A DNA stretch of 40,000 nucleotides from Chrysomallon squamiferum (GCA_012295275.1 CM022678.1:9064522-9104521); one strand, 5' to 3'. Positions 11,781 to 23,060 are shown, counted from the stretch's first letter. Translations and numbers: made by a program. The notes: generated by a model not told the origin, from the letters alone.

Positions 11781-11975
11781 CTGAAGTAAGTTTAACTAAA
11801 TTGTCAATGACAGATACACAAAGATCAGGATTATTTCCAATGTCCACATCTTTCAAAGAAAGGAGTTTTGCATGGAAACATTCTACCAGAAACTCCAACA
11901 GCTGGTTGGTTAAACAACTGCAGTTCAGACTTAATTCCTGTACAGAACTTGTGTCCAATTTGGATTCTGGAATAC
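11781..11975 (-). CDS. Leucine-rich-repeat exon (RI-like LRR)
   Basis: 195 nt, phase 1 to 1, with acceptor tatttcag and donor gtaatt. It is open through 65 codons and includes SVQELSLNCSCLTNQLLEF, LLSLKDVDIGNNPDL and VIDNLVKLTS. The L..L.L..C and L..L..LDIG.NP spacing resembles the long LRRs of ribonuclease-inhibitor/NLR-type proteins, which form horseshoe protein-binding surfaces. It probably belongs with the exon at 14225-14334 on the same strand, but the phases do not join directly (0 out, 1 in), so an exon is missing, unseen or lost in the (TAG)n region between them. Family level only; no NACHT, TIR or kinase part is visible. Confidence 0.6.
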
Positions 11976-12201
11976 CTGAAATAAATAAATAAAAAACAGT
12001 ATTAAGAAACTTGGCATCAGTAGATATCAAATTTAACCATCCAAAAAAAAAAAAAAAAAAAAGCTCAGAAAATATGATAAGTTTCATATCAGTGAATCAA
12101 ATTAAACTCTTAGCTCTGAAAATAAATAAATCAAAATAAATAAATAAATAAATATAATATGATAGAAGTTTCATATCAGTTGATATCAAATTAAACCACT
12201 A

Positions 12202-12232
<31 letters not shown>

Positions 12233-12339
12233 AGTTAATAAAAGTCAAAAAAAATATAATGAAAAATAAAAAATATATATTTAAAAATATATAATGTAAA
12301 AAAATGTAGTTAGTAGACAACATCATAATGTTTTTGGTT
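11976..12339. other. Intron with (AAAT)n and A-runs
   Basis: Aataaataaa tetranucleotides cluster at 12120-12150 and 12200-12235. Two similar pieces, near 12083 and 12168, carry gtttcatatcagt. No exon is seen. Confidence 0.6.
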
Positions 12340-12572
12340 AGTAGCAATAGTAACAGCAGCAGCAGTAGTTGTTGTAGTTGCTGTAGTAGTTGTAGTAATA
12401 CTAGCAATAGAACTAGTAGTAACATTGGTACTGTTGGTTATAGCAGTTGACTCAGCAGTAGTTGTAGTAGTAGTAGTAGTAGTTAGTAGTAGTAGTTAGT
12501 AGTAGTAATACTAGCAATAGAACTAGTAGTAACATTGGTACTGTTGGTTATAGCAGTTGACTCAGACTCAGC

Positions 12573-12605
<33 letters not shown>

Positions 12606-12779
12606 TAGTAGTAGTTGTAGTAATACTAGCAATAGAACTAGTAGTAACATTGGTACTGTTGGTTATAGCAGTTGACTCAGCAGTAGTAGTTGTGTAGTAG
12701 TAGTAGTTGTAGTAGTTGTAGTAATACTAGCAATAGAACTAGTAGTAACATTGGTACTGTTGGTTATAGCAGTTGACTC

Positions 12780-12855
<76 letters not shown>

Positions 12856-12856
12856 C

Positions 12857-12889
<33 letters not shown>

Positions 12890-13218
12890 CAGCAGTAGTA
12901 GTAGTAGTAGTAGTTAGTAGTAGTAGTAGTAGTAATAGTAAGTAGTGGTAATAGTAGTAGTAGTAGTAGTAGTAACAGTACTAGTAATAGTACTAGTGGT
13001 AATAGTTGTAGTATTAGTAGTAACAGTACTAGTAATAGTACTAGTGGTAATAGTTGTAGTATTAGTAGTTCTAGTAATAGTAGTAGTAGTGGTAGTAGTA
13101 GTAATTAGTAGTAGTAGTAAGTAGTAGTAGTAGTAGTAGTAGTACAAGTAGTAGTAGTAGTATAGTTCTAGTAGTATAGTAGTAAAGTAGTAGTAGTAGT
13201 AGTAGTAGTAATATAGTA

Positions 13219-13310
<92 letters not shown>

Positions 13311-13327
13311 ATAAGTGCAGTTAGTAC

Positions 13328-13365
<38 letters not shown>

Positions 13366-13413
13366 AAATAGTAGTAAATAGTAAATAGTAGTGTAGTAGT
13401 AGAACTAGTAGTA

Positions 13414-13448
<35 letters not shown>

Positions 13449-13486
13449 AATACAATAAGAGGAGTTAGTAAATAACTGCAGACACC

Positions 13487-13526
<40 letters not shown>

Positions 13527-13566
13527 AATACAATAAGAGGAGGTAGTAAATAACTGCAGACACCAC

Positions 13567-13604
<38 letters not shown>

Positions 13605-13665
13605 AAAAAGTAGTAGTAGTAGTAGTAGTAGTAGTAGAAAAAATAATGTGTAGAAATAGCAGTAA
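12340..13665. repeat. (TAG)n mosaic array with higher-order units
   Basis: About 1.3 kb of TAG/AGT triplets. A non-repetitive core of about 65 bp, beginning taatactagcaatagaact and containing attggtactgttggttata, recurs at about 12397, 12507, 12621 and 12722. A second core, aatacaataagagga plus ctgcagacacca, occurs at 13448-13486 and 13526-13565. The 271-codon minus-strand open frame (poly-Thr/Tyr/Leu) is an artefact. Confidence 0.95.
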
Positions 13666-13819
13666 CAGACATAGTGGTAAATAGATATATAGTAGTTGTT
13701 GCTAACAGATTTAGTGTGTTGAAAGTCACTGTTAGTAACTATTTTTTCAGTAGTAGGATAACAGTAGTAACAGTGGTAATAGCAGAAGTAGCAGTATTAG
13801 TAGCTAACTGATAATACTG

Positions 13820-13874
13820 GACAATAATAATAACAATAACAATAACAAAATAATAATAACAAAATAATAATAAC

Positions 13875-13945
<71 letters not shown>

Positions 13946-14127
13946 TAACAATAATAATAATAATAATAACAATAATAATAATAATAACAATAATAATAAC
14001 AATAATAATAATAAGAAGAAGAAGAAGAAGAAAAGAAGAAGAAGATGAAGAAGAAGAGAAAACAAGAATTTGTTTTTCACAATTATACATATATATAAAT
14101 ATAAAAATAATTTCTTGTTCTTTGTTA

Positions 14128-14163
<36 letters not shown>

Positions 14164-14182
14164 TACCACTACTATTATTATC
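13820..14182. repeat. (AAT)n, (AAG)n and (ATT)n arrays
   Basis: 13820-14010 is AAT with AAC variants, 14012-14060 is AAG-rich, and 14128-14182 is ATT. They lie in the intron upstream of the second LRR exon. Confidence 0.93.
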
Positions 14183-14224
14183 ATTATAAAACATTTTATA
14201 ACAGTTATAACTAAGATTACTCAC

Positions 14225-14334
14225 AGCACTCTCAGTGTCTGTTTTGTTGGTGGTGAGGCTAAGGAAGATCACTGTTGTGTTAGAACACATTGCCAAACAC
14301 ACAGCTCGGAAAGCCTGGATTCCAAAACTGTTTC
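14225..14334 (-). CDS. Leucine-rich-repeat exon (RI-like LRR)
   Basis: 110 nt, phase 1 to 0, acceptor tttatcag and donor gtgagt. It is open and contains NSFGIQAFRAVCLAM and NTTVIFLSLTTNKTDTESA. The pattern N.FG..AFRA.C.A...N.T...L.L..N matches the long LRRs of NLR-like and LRR-only animal proteins. It is upstream of the exon at 11781-11975 on the same strand. The product is unknown beyond the repeat. Confidence 0.6.
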
Positions 14335-14930
14335 CTGATAAATTTAAAACCTAGTTAAAAAATAAGTAAATAAACAAAAATAAAGGTGTTAATAATTAAT
14401 GAAAATATAGAATACTAAATTATTCAGTAGGTTGTAATATTAAATAAAATAATGAAAAGATTAATAATAATGAATGTAAATATCCAATATTATGTAATTC
14501 AGTATGATTATATTTTAAATAAATCAAAAAATAATAAGAAAATAAATAAATAAATAAATAAATCAATGATAGACAGTACATACATTAGATCACAGACAGA
14601 AGATAGATAGAAAGATTCATAAATAAATAAAAATAAATAAAATAAAAATAATCAACTGTCTACTAAAACTTGTTTATCGATCATTTTTATAAATTAAAAC
14701 TATAAATTTAGAATTATTTAAAAAACTGATTCTTAAGCTATTTATGTTCAGAATTATCAAAAGAGAACTTAAAGATAGATTATCTAAAATATTTTCTTTC
14801 TTTGTTATACTTCAAAAATATTACAATGTTAAAAACATAAAGAAAAGAAAGAAAGAAAAAACAAAGAAACTTGCTAATTAGGAACAAATAAGAAATGATG
14901 TAAAGACAGAGACTGACATACAGAAGGACA
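14335..14930. other. AT-rich intron or intergenic
   Basis: Aataaataaa-type tetranucleotides at 14540-14570 and 14615-14650; otherwise nothing recognised. Confidence 0.6.
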
Positions 14931-15145
14931 AACAGAAAAGTATTTAGTAAGTAGAGACATAGGTATAGACAGATTCTCAGAAAGACAAACATATTTATCT
15001 GAACATTTTCAAGGAAAGAAATACACACAGACAAACAGAAAAGTATTTAGTAAGTAGAGACATAGGTTATATAGACAGATTCTCAGAAAGACAAACATAT
15101 TTATCTGAACATTTTCAAGGAAAGAAATACACACAGACAAACAGA
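14931..15145. repeat. 104-bp direct repeat, two copies plus stub
   Basis: The unit beginning aacagaaaagtatttagtaa and containing tttatctgaacattttcaag starts at 14931 and 15034; its first ten bases recur at 15140. The copies differ by small indels. Confidence 0.9.
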
Positions 15146-15241
15146 AAAGCAGAGAGAGATAGAAATAAAGTAAATAAATAGGGAGGCAGACAGAAAGACA
15201 AACAGACAGACAGACTAAGACATATTTACAGACATAATTAC

Positions 15242-15415
15242 CTGAATATTTTTTAAAGATTTTAAATTCTGACTGAGTGGATGAGACTAAGTGGTAAAGC
15301 TTGTGGCAGTTTAAGTCTTGGTCTGGCTGCTTTCAACAAAAACTCACAAGAAGATTAGTCAGTCGAATCACATGATCAGCTTTTCATTTTCGATGATGTG
15401 AAACCCATGTCACTT
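15242..15415 (-). other. Exon-like segment upstream of the LRR exons, unclear
   Basis: Good-looking splice signals (tatttccacag, ttcag|gtaatt) bound 174 nt of less AT-rich sequence. The donor phase (TCA G) fits the LRR exon at 14334. In the frame that fits, the text reads LTNLLVSFC, a TGA, then KQPDQDLNCHKLYHLVSS. It could be an LRR exon with a stop, or chance. Confidence 0.25.
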
Positions 15416-15539
15416 CTGTGGAAATAACAAAATAGAAAAAATATATATATTAACAGAGGGCAGACCTTGAAATCAAGAGAAAACATGGTTGCAAATATAA
15501 ATACAACTGTCATAAAATATTTTTTTCAAAATGATTGGT

Positions 15540-16280
15540 AACTTTTAAATACACTAACAGTATCAAATACAACACCACGTCTACTTGTGTCAGCTATTTT
15601 TACGAAACGATTTGACATAACTTTTTGGTTTGGCGATGTTTGTGTACGATTCGACTAATTATAGTAAGATTCAGAACCAACCAGCCCAATTTCCCCGACC
15701 TTATTTCAGTAGGGACCTTTTTTCTTCTTTTTTGTTTTCTTCTATTTTTAACGCCACCTAAAACTGATAGAAAGCCTAGAGGCAGAGACTGTGTAAAGTA
15801 TCTTACTATTTCCTAGCAACGCATCCCTTTCAAAAAGATAACGTAGGAAAGAGAAATATTTCTTGTGTTAAAATAAAAAATAAATAAATAAATAAATAAA
15901 TAAAAAATCAGTGGAACTGAATATTAATGTGAGAGCCGTCACCAGATCCTGTTTTTCTGTCCATCCACTCGTTAGCTCACGAAGTCACGAAGTGATCTCG
16001 CAGATTATCCAATACCAGAGTACTCGATATTTGCAACACACATTATGAAACAAGCTTTGTGTGTTAAACCCCTGTACACTGCTCTTCTCTTATCAAAACA
16101 AATGCACCTTATCGCTGCACCTCAGTAAATTCTGTTGCGTAGCTCATAAAATATTATCACTTCAGCGGAGCACTTTCTACACTTCTCAGTAAACATGGAT
16201 AGATGAGTGGTTGGATTAGAGATGATGTGAACTGACAGATGGATGGAAGGACAGATAGATGATACAGTAAAGGTAATGTT
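15540..16280. other. CpG-richer non-coding, possible promoter zone
   Basis: CpG dinucleotides are clearly more frequent than in the flanks, and a CCAAT-type element (tatccaatacc) lies at about 16006. It could be the 5' region of the minus-strand LRR gene. No exon can be defended. An (AAAT)n tract lies at about 15877-15905. Confidence 0.3.
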
Positions 16281-16431
16281 GTTTATTCTATACACTTTGT
16301 GAGGAGTCTACCGTTACGAGAACATTCTCATGACTATTTCGAGGCTTGGTCCTGAAAATCATAGTGAATAAAGACTCCACAAGAAACTGTCTCATGAGAC
16401 ACCTCGCCAGTTGAAACCAGACAGAACTGCA

Positions 16432-16433
<2 letters not shown>

Positions 16434-16521
<88 letters not shown>
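16434..16521. repeat. (CA)n microsatellite, 88 bp
   Basis: Uninterrupted CA repeats. Confidence 0.97.
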
Positions 16522-16523
<2 letters not shown>

Positions 16524-16725
16524 CCATCATGTTAATTCACTGTTTGTAGATGTACTGAAAATATCAGTGTATCAATAAATCTCTTGATGTGAATGTCTCA
16601 GCTCGATGTCTCTGTGTTTTTGTTAAATCACACAACTCATATTGAATATAAAATTCAGTTGTTGAGTGAATGTATCTCCTAACATCTCCTAATACTCCCT
16701 CTGTATACAAATCTTCTATTTTATG

Positions 16726-16846
<121 letters not shown>

Positions 16847-17081
16847 AGAATTACATGTTGAAAACATTGAAACAAATAAAGGAGTAACTCTTCGTTGCTA
16901 CTACTACAGGTATCAGACCAGAAATCCACAATTTGTTTCCCTGACGCTATTTTCACAGTTCACGTGGGAGTGTTGTCCTCACCAGACAGGAACTGCTCTT
17001 TCAATCCACGTGGCGTTCATTCACTCGCCGCATGTGTCGAATAGCCACAGTTGTGTATCGTCAGTTTTCTTTAATTTTAAA

Positions 17082-17172
17082 ATGTCTAATTATTTAGATG
17101 CCTTGGTACCAGAAAACCAGAAAAATCAGTCAGGAATGCCTCAGGCCCCAAGGAGTCTGGATAACTGGTCCG
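17082..17172 (+). CDS. Small unknown gene, exon 1
   Basis: An ATG at 17082 opens 30 codons, MSNYLDALVPENQKNQSG then MPQAPRSLDNWS, ending phase 1 at a g|gtacct donor. The upstream 120 bp contain several CpG and two cacgtgg E-box-like motifs (16962, 17010), which suits a promoter. An in-frame ATG at 17010 could extend the N-terminus by 24 codons; I chose 17082 because the text between looks like untranslated sequence. The product is polar, without signal peptide or membrane segment, and I do not recognise it. Confidence 0.4.
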
Positions 17173-17178
17173 GTACCT

Positions 17179-17262
<84 letters not shown>

Positions 17263-17974
17263 TATTAAACAGACACATAGACAGACCAGAAGCAGAGAGT
17301 CAAAAGTGTTTCCATCAACATCGGCTTCCATCTCAAAAGCAACATCTGCCTGGAAAGAAGATGAAAATTTTGCTTAAATCCATCAGAAAAAAAAAAAAAA
17401 AAAACCAGCAACAGTGCTCAAAATTAAATATCACCAACATCTTCATTACAAACAAGAAAGAAAAACCCAAAAAAAAAGAAAAAAAAAAAAGGAAAAAGAA
17501 GAAAAGAACTAAAATGATATTGAACAAATAAAATAAGAAGTACACCGATGGTAATGATGACATTAATAATAATAATAACAATAACAATAACAATAATAAT
17601 AATAACAATAATAATAACAATAACAATAACAATAACAATAATAATAACAATAACAATAACAATAATAATAAAACAACCAAATCAGTTCTGTCATAATCCA
17701 AAATTTGTTTTGCAATGTCATGTATTATTTTTCAGGGCTGAGCTTTACTGAAGTATAATTTCAGAATGTTAATGATACAGAATAAAACTGATTGTCTGGA
17801 AAAAAGTTTCAGTGATTGTGAAGCAAAATGTAAATCTCTCTCTCAAGTTTAGATTCTTTTCATTCGAAAGGAAAAACAAACACTAACCTCAAACACGGAC
17901 TTCAATTCAAACAGTTTTCTATTTCAGAATATGAAAATATTAACTTGAATTTGCTTTTCACATCTCTCATGTAG
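17173..17974. repeat. Intron with (ATT)n(ACT)n and (AAT/AAC)n arrays
   Basis: 17180-17262 is ATT then ACT; 17380-17500 is A/G-rich; 17560-17670 is AAT/AAC. The continuous plus-strand open frame running to 17531 is produced by these repeats. Confidence 0.85.
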
Positions 17975-18090
17975 ACGACTGTGGTGCACCAACTAGTGAG
18001 GACGACAGTGGTGCAGTGTTGCTCACAGCATCACACAGAACTGCGGCACTGACCTGCAGTCAGCTTCATCACACAGAACTGCGGCACTGA
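17975..18090 (+). CDS. Small unknown gene, exon 2 (terminal)
   Basis: After ctctcatgtag the frame that matches exon 1 (phase 1) reads DDCGAPTSEDDSGAV then LLTASHRTAALTCSQL and stops at TGA 18088-18090, giving a spliced product of about 68 residues. The acidic SEDDSG text follows naturally from LDNWS of exon 1. A 38-bp tandem duplication inside the exon changes the last residues. With one unit ignored the frame would instead close at TAA 18126-18128, giving the same total length. An AATAAA lies at 18320-18325. Function unknown; transcript evidence would decide. Confidence 0.38.
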
Positions 18091-18104
18091 CCTGCAGTCG
18101 GTTT
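18029..18104. repeat. 38-bp tandem duplication
   Basis: Units 18029-18066 and 18067-18104 share catcacacagaactgcggca and the following 14 bases, differing only at the end (cagctt against cggttt). The length is not a multiple of three. Confidence 0.92.
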
Positions 18105-18319
18105 CTTACCAGTATGGATGCTGAATAATTCTTCGTTACTGTGAGTTGCCATCTTCATTTTTATATTCTCATTTTTAGAAAATTCATTCCATACAGACTT
18201 CGCATTTAAACTTTTTCTCTCTGCTATAAATTCCTATTTTTCTTATTTCATGGAATTATTTTACTCACTTCACATTTTATCCAGGGTTGTGATTCTTCTT
18301 ATTTATTTCTGAAAAAAAT

Positions 18320-18325
18320 AATAAA
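18320..18325 (+). terminator. Candidate polyadenylation signal
   Basis: Canonical AATAAA about 200 bp after the stop of the small two-exon gene. In AT-rich DNA this hexamer is common by chance. Confidence 0.25.
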
Positions 18326-18627
18326 GTAACTAGTTAAAGCAGTGGAGGATATGCAATATTTAAACTGATGTATTTTATTCAAGTAGATAATTTTATACAA
18401 CAGATTTTATTTAATTATAAATTTAATACATTTTTGCACCCTACATTTTCCAAATCACGTTTTCTTTCAATTTTCGAGTAAGACAAGAAGAAAATTTGTC
18501 ATCTTTCTCATTTTGATTATACATAAATGATGTAGTATCGTCTTCAGGTACGAAAAGTAACACGTGTATTTATGAAAAACGTTAATATACATTAAGTTAT
18601 CTATGTGATTTTATGCTTATATAGCAC

Positions 18628-18640
18628 TGAAAAAAAAAAA

Positions 18641-18671
<31 letters not shown>

Positions 18672-18673
18672 CA
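18628..18673. repeat. Poly-A followed by (CA)n
   Basis: About 28 A, then about 8 CA units, 40 bp before LINE-derived sequence. Confidence 0.9.
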
Positions 18674-18714
18674 AAAACCTTTTGATTTATATCATCAGCT
18701 AGATTTGTTTGAAA

Positions 18715-19065
18715 TATATTGGGAAACCTGAAAGTTATTGGTTTTCAAAAGGCACTTTCAGAATTGTTTCCCTAAGACTGATGTATAATAATAAAGAAAG
18801 AGAAATTGTTACTCCAGTCAAATACTTGGAATTGATTTCATTAGTTCTGAATCCTTCATAAATACCAAGAAAGATTCAATGAAGCTCAACAGTTTTCTGC
18901 ACTAAAACAAGATATCGAGAAATTAGTTTATAAATTGACTGTCAGATTTGAATGACAACATTATAAAACATATATTAATGTATGGATGTGAAATTATGGG
19001 ATTTTAGTAACTTAATATATCTGAGAAAAAACATTCATCTCAAGTTTTGCAAATACATAAAAAAA
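18715..19065 (+). mobile_element. LINE reverse-transcriptase fragment, plus strand
   Basis: Broken reading frames give FSKGTFRIVSL, EIVTPVKYLGIDFIS, FINTKKDSMKLNSFL, LMYGCEI and IHLKFCKYIK. This is the end of a non-LTR RT domain and the thumb region (EIV..VKYLG, then YGCEIWG, then HLKFCK) typical of Jockey/CR1-like LINEs of marine invertebrates. Stops and frameshifts make it non-functional. It continues at low similarity to about 19320. Confidence 0.65.
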
Positions 19066-19900
19066 AAAAACGCATAAAATAAAATTAATAATACTAACCA
19101 AAAAAAAATGACTTCCTGGAAGATTTGTCACAGTTGTTTTTTCAGTGCAGTCATCAAAAATACTGTAGAAGTAAGGATTTATTAAATGTATCAGTTAATG
19201 TCCATGCCTTAATGGAAATAAGAATTTTAATTAATATTAATTATTCAGCTGTAATATCGTACTGCACATTCTCAATATTGCTGTTTGTACGTGACTATAG
19301 AACTGCATGTCATAACTGACAGTAAAAGACATTACTGAATGTACGTAACTATGTGCTTCCTTAGTGCTCTGCACTAACCTGCGTCTGTTATCTATTTACC
19401 ATTTGCTATTCGACATTGTTTACTTATTGTAATTTTACCTATTTGATTCACTCAGTAAGTAATATAACTACATATCACTCAGTATCCATGAATTGCAGAG
19501 CACATGTTTATCTATCTACTAAGCAAACAACCTAACACTAGTTAGTTCTTTCAGTGTTAGTAGTAGTCAGTAATTTTAGTGATAGTAATATTTGTAGTCC
19601 TAATAGTAGTTAGTAGTAGTTGGTATTTGTAGTGGTAGTAATTACTAACAGTATTTGAAGTCGTCATAATGAAGGTGGTCTTAGCACTTCTGATGTAGCA
19701 GTAATAAAACGTTAGTTAAAATTAAAGAATAAAAACACTGAAATGAGTTTTCATTTCTTTTCTCTTTTATTTGACAAATTATCACTTCTGTATTCAGGTT
19801 TCATACCAAAATTGATTTTTATCTGACATACCAGTTGAATAAATGAGTTAATGTCAACTAATAATTATTTTATTTATAAGAAGGTCAGTGGTCCACTGAG
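19066..19900. other. Unassigned, with degenerate TAG repeats
   Basis: Loose tagtagt runs at 19555-19640. A 64-codon plus-strand frame at 19125 has no recognisable content. Confidence 0.5.
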
Positions 19901-19959
19901 ATAAAGATATTCAATCTAAGCAAGTACAAAGCTAAGAAACATTTGTTTCTGCTTCACTT

Positions 19960-21480
19960 ATCACACCTGCAGCATTAATTCTTTTCAGATTCAAGATTGT
20001 ATACATTTTACTGCCCCTAATTAGCACTTACAACATCTATGAAGACAAGACAAGACTGCAATGCAAGCAGTATTGATAACACATAAAAAGAACCTAATTT
20101 AAACAGTATTTTCTGTAGTGACACAAAACATATTAATTTTTATTTAACCCAGAAGACTGATTCTCTCAATGACAAGTTTATACAAAAGTGAAGTCTTTTT
20201 TGTACCAGAAAATAAATGTTGAAATGTTATTATATTTGGTCTAAGTCTATAATAGTGTGGTATATATTTACTTCTCTCAAAAGAGAAAAATGTACACTCA
20301 AAAATATAGTGGAACTCATCACCAATATCAGAATTACATAAAAGCTATATTATGTCTTCCCTTTCAATATTAAACCATCTACCAGATACCATAGGAAGTT
20401 TGATATTACTTGTTCTATATTTACCCTTTCAGTATTAAACCATCTACCAGATACCATAGGAAGTTTGATATTACTGGTTCTATATTTACCCTTTCAGTAT
20501 TAAACCATCTACCAGATACCATAGGAAGTTTGATATTACTGGTTCTATATTTACCCTTTCAGTATTAAACCATCTACCAGATACCATAGGAAGTTTGATA
20601 TTACTTGTTCTATATTTACCCTTTCAGTATTAAACCATCTACCAGATACCATAGGAAGTTTGATATTACTGGTTCTATATTTACCCTTTCAGTATTAAAC
20701 CATCTACCAGATACCATAGGAAGTTTGATATTACTTGTTCTATATTTACCCTTTCAGTATTAAACCATCTACCAGATACCATAGGAAGTTTGATATTACT
20801 GGTTCTATATTTACATAATGCTCTAGCATTTTCCACTGGCAGCTGTAAACATAATGTTCTAATTTAAATTCACTGTTAAGAATTGTATAATAAATTCCTT
20901 TTCATGAATTTATGTCTATTCCATTTTTGTAACAACTGACTACAACATTCTTTTAACAGCATGTTCTAACCACAAGATCTTCACTTCCACATATAGATAT
21001 ATGTTACATAAACCACATTCATCCAGTATAGCTTTTATACAAGATAATCAAGGATTTGATAAATTATTTATATCAATAAAAATATCTACAGCACACCAGA
21101 CAATTTAAACTCTTTGCAGTTAACAATATATTTTTATGTATTTGCATATAAAGCCTTTCAGTTATATCTAAATTAATAAAACCCCAGATTTCACATCCAT
21201 ATAATATTTTAGGTTTTACAAACTTGTCTAACAAATGTAAGTGACAGTGAAGTAATAAACTGAATTCTCTACATTTTTTTTTAACATAGCAAACACTGCA
21301 TCTGAACCTCAGCTGATAAAATCTTTTTTAGTATTCGATGATCCAGATTTACTTAAAATAAGGAATAGGTATTTAACCTCGGTAACAATTTCTACTTCCA
21401 TATTATTAGATATAAATCTAAATGTATTTGTTTTTAGATTGCCTCTGGGAAACAATCTTAATTTTTAAGTAGAACTACTC
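19960..21480 (-). mobile_element. LINE ORF2 3' part, minus strand, decayed
   Basis: Read from 21480 downwards: NNMEVEIVTEVKYLF, SGSSNTKKDF, then KFVKPKILYGCEIWGFIN and ERLYMQIHKN (RT thumb). Around 20375-20820 come repeated copies of YRTSNIKLPMVSGRWFN, and then CNSDIGDEFHYIFEC and YYRLRPN near 20345-20200. The order RT thumb, SN.KLP...GRW, CN.DIGDE.HY..EC is the usual C-terminal layout of this LINE class. Many stops and indels are present. Confidence 0.75.
20375..20819. repeat. 65-bp tandem array, 7 copies, inside the LINE
   Basis: Units start at 20375, 20440, 20505, 20570, 20635, 20700 and 20765 (ccatctaccagataccatag...). The copies are nearly identical; alternate versions carry cttgttct or ctggttct. 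In minus sense each encodes the LINE segment KLPMVSGRWFNTERKYRTSN, but 65 is not a multiple of 3, so the frame rotates from unit to unit. Confidence 0.95.
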
Positions 21481-22104
21481 ACTGCACAACTGCTCACCAG
21501 TAAAGTGATAAACTTCACAACAGTAGTGATAATCTCTTAAACAATAAAATAGGATCTGCTAAAATCAATACAACATTTTTCTTTCTTTTGGTTTATCTTA
21601 GAAATATAAAGTGTTCTAAAAACAAGATATTAACAGATTTCTAAATATACTATACTTGGTTCCTGTATTCCAAAACCACTTTTTCCACCAAATGTTGCAT
21701 ATATGTATATATATATATATATATAGATAGAGAAAGAGAAGATCCTATTATAAACTTACATATATAATTTAAACATATTACCTATGTATATAACTTCAGC
21801 TTAATTCTGTCAGACCGTTCCAACATTTATAGTTTGTGTCATAGTCACTGTACAGAATTTAAATAAAGGAAGTGATCAAACAGCTGACATGTCAGTTATT
21901 TAGATGGTGGGTTGTAAAACTGACAGGTTCTCTCATTATCTTGTTTTCACTGGTAATTAACTGAAATCCTGTACAACAATTACTATGTCCATATTATTAG
22001 ATATAAATCTAAAAGTATTTGTTTTTTCTCACTGCACAACTAATCACAAGTAAAGTGATAAACTTGATAAAAGTGGTGATAATCTCTTAACAATAAACTA
22101 GGAT
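21397..22104. repeat. Diverged direct repeat 591 bp apart (LINE-derived)
   Basis: tccatattattagatataaa at 21397 recurs at 21988, and both continue through cactgcacaact, taaagtgataaact and gataatctcttaa to about 21556 and 22104. The second copy has a deletion of about 40 bp. It is part of the RT-encoding strand of the minus-strand LINE. Confidence 0.85.
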
Positions 22105-22639
22105 ATCCTGCACATGTCAAATTAAAACTATTACTATCTTAATTTGTTCATGTTGTTTATCATGACTAAAAAATACTAATAACATAACCAAAAAGATTTC
22201 ACTTTCAAACCTACATTAATTTTCTTTCTTAAAATATGTCATTCTGAATATGTTCTTTCATTTTAATGTTATATTTGAAACAGCAGTAATTCTCACAGCT
22301 TCACTAGAAGGAAATCTAGGAAATACAAGAACTGAGGCAAGCAATCTTATCTGTACTATTACCAAGCAATTACACTATCAAGATGTTTGACAATATTATT
22401 TACATCCATCACTAACAAAGAACTGAAAGTATTGTCTGGTCAAATTGAATCAGTATTGTTGTTTTCGAGAAGGATCCTATATAAAATATGATTTCTATTA
22501 ATTTACTAAAAGGAAATAAGAAAAATATGTACCATGCTTTAACTATTTTGAAGGAACATTTGATTCAGGTATGAAACTTGTAAAGATATCCAGTAAGACA
22601 AATTCTTGTGTAAGACTTTTATCATCTTAATGTACATCA
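22105..22639. other. Unassigned between LINE fragments
   Basis: AT-rich, no clear coding text; possibly further eroded LINE sequence. Confidence 0.4.
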
Positions 22640-23060
22640 AGCTATTTGCATTGTTAATTATTAAATACAGAAATTATAACTCAAGCTAAATACCTTGAAC
22701 TTGTCTTAAGTAAGTCTGGTTCCTTTGTAAATATCAAGAAAGATTCACTTTGTTGAACTTCAAAGACTGTTTCCTATACTGAGAAAAGAAAAAGGTAGAG
22801 AATTTAATTTATGAACTGATATTTATTGTGATAAGATTGTAAATATATATATTACTGTATGGATGTCATCACATTACAAATGCTAGATCACATTTATCTT
22901 TTTGTTTTACAAAATGTATACTAGATGAATGTGACATGTGTAACATATATTCATGTACCAAAGTATGGTCAAAACTTGCTGTTAAAACAATATTATGCGA
23001 TCGATTGTTACAAATATGGAATAATGATACATTTAAGTGATTTAAAGTGTTAAGCTACAG
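22640..23060 (+). mobile_element. LINE RT fragment, plus strand, very decayed
   Basis: Text such as ITQAKYLELVLSKSGSFVN, IKKDSL and, near 22850, an ITVWMS(Y)-like remnant parallels the fragment at 18800-18990 at nucleotide level (atatcaagaaagattca, tgtatggatgt). It is frame-broken throughout. Confidence 0.5.

Noticed and set aside
12914-13729. 271-codon minus-strand frame, the longest in the window
   Set aside because: Low-complexity Thr/Tyr/Leu from (TAG)n triplets; no domain.
17010-17531. Single 173-codon plus-strand protein including poly-Ile and poly-Thr
   Set aside because: The middle and end come from (ATT)n(ACT)n and A-rich repeats; a donor at 17172 joining the exon at 17975 explains the good part better.
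20375-20819. CRISPR or satellite interpretation of the 65-bp repeats
   Set aside because: The repeats are head to tail without spacers and encode a LINE motif in line with neighbouring LINE sequence.
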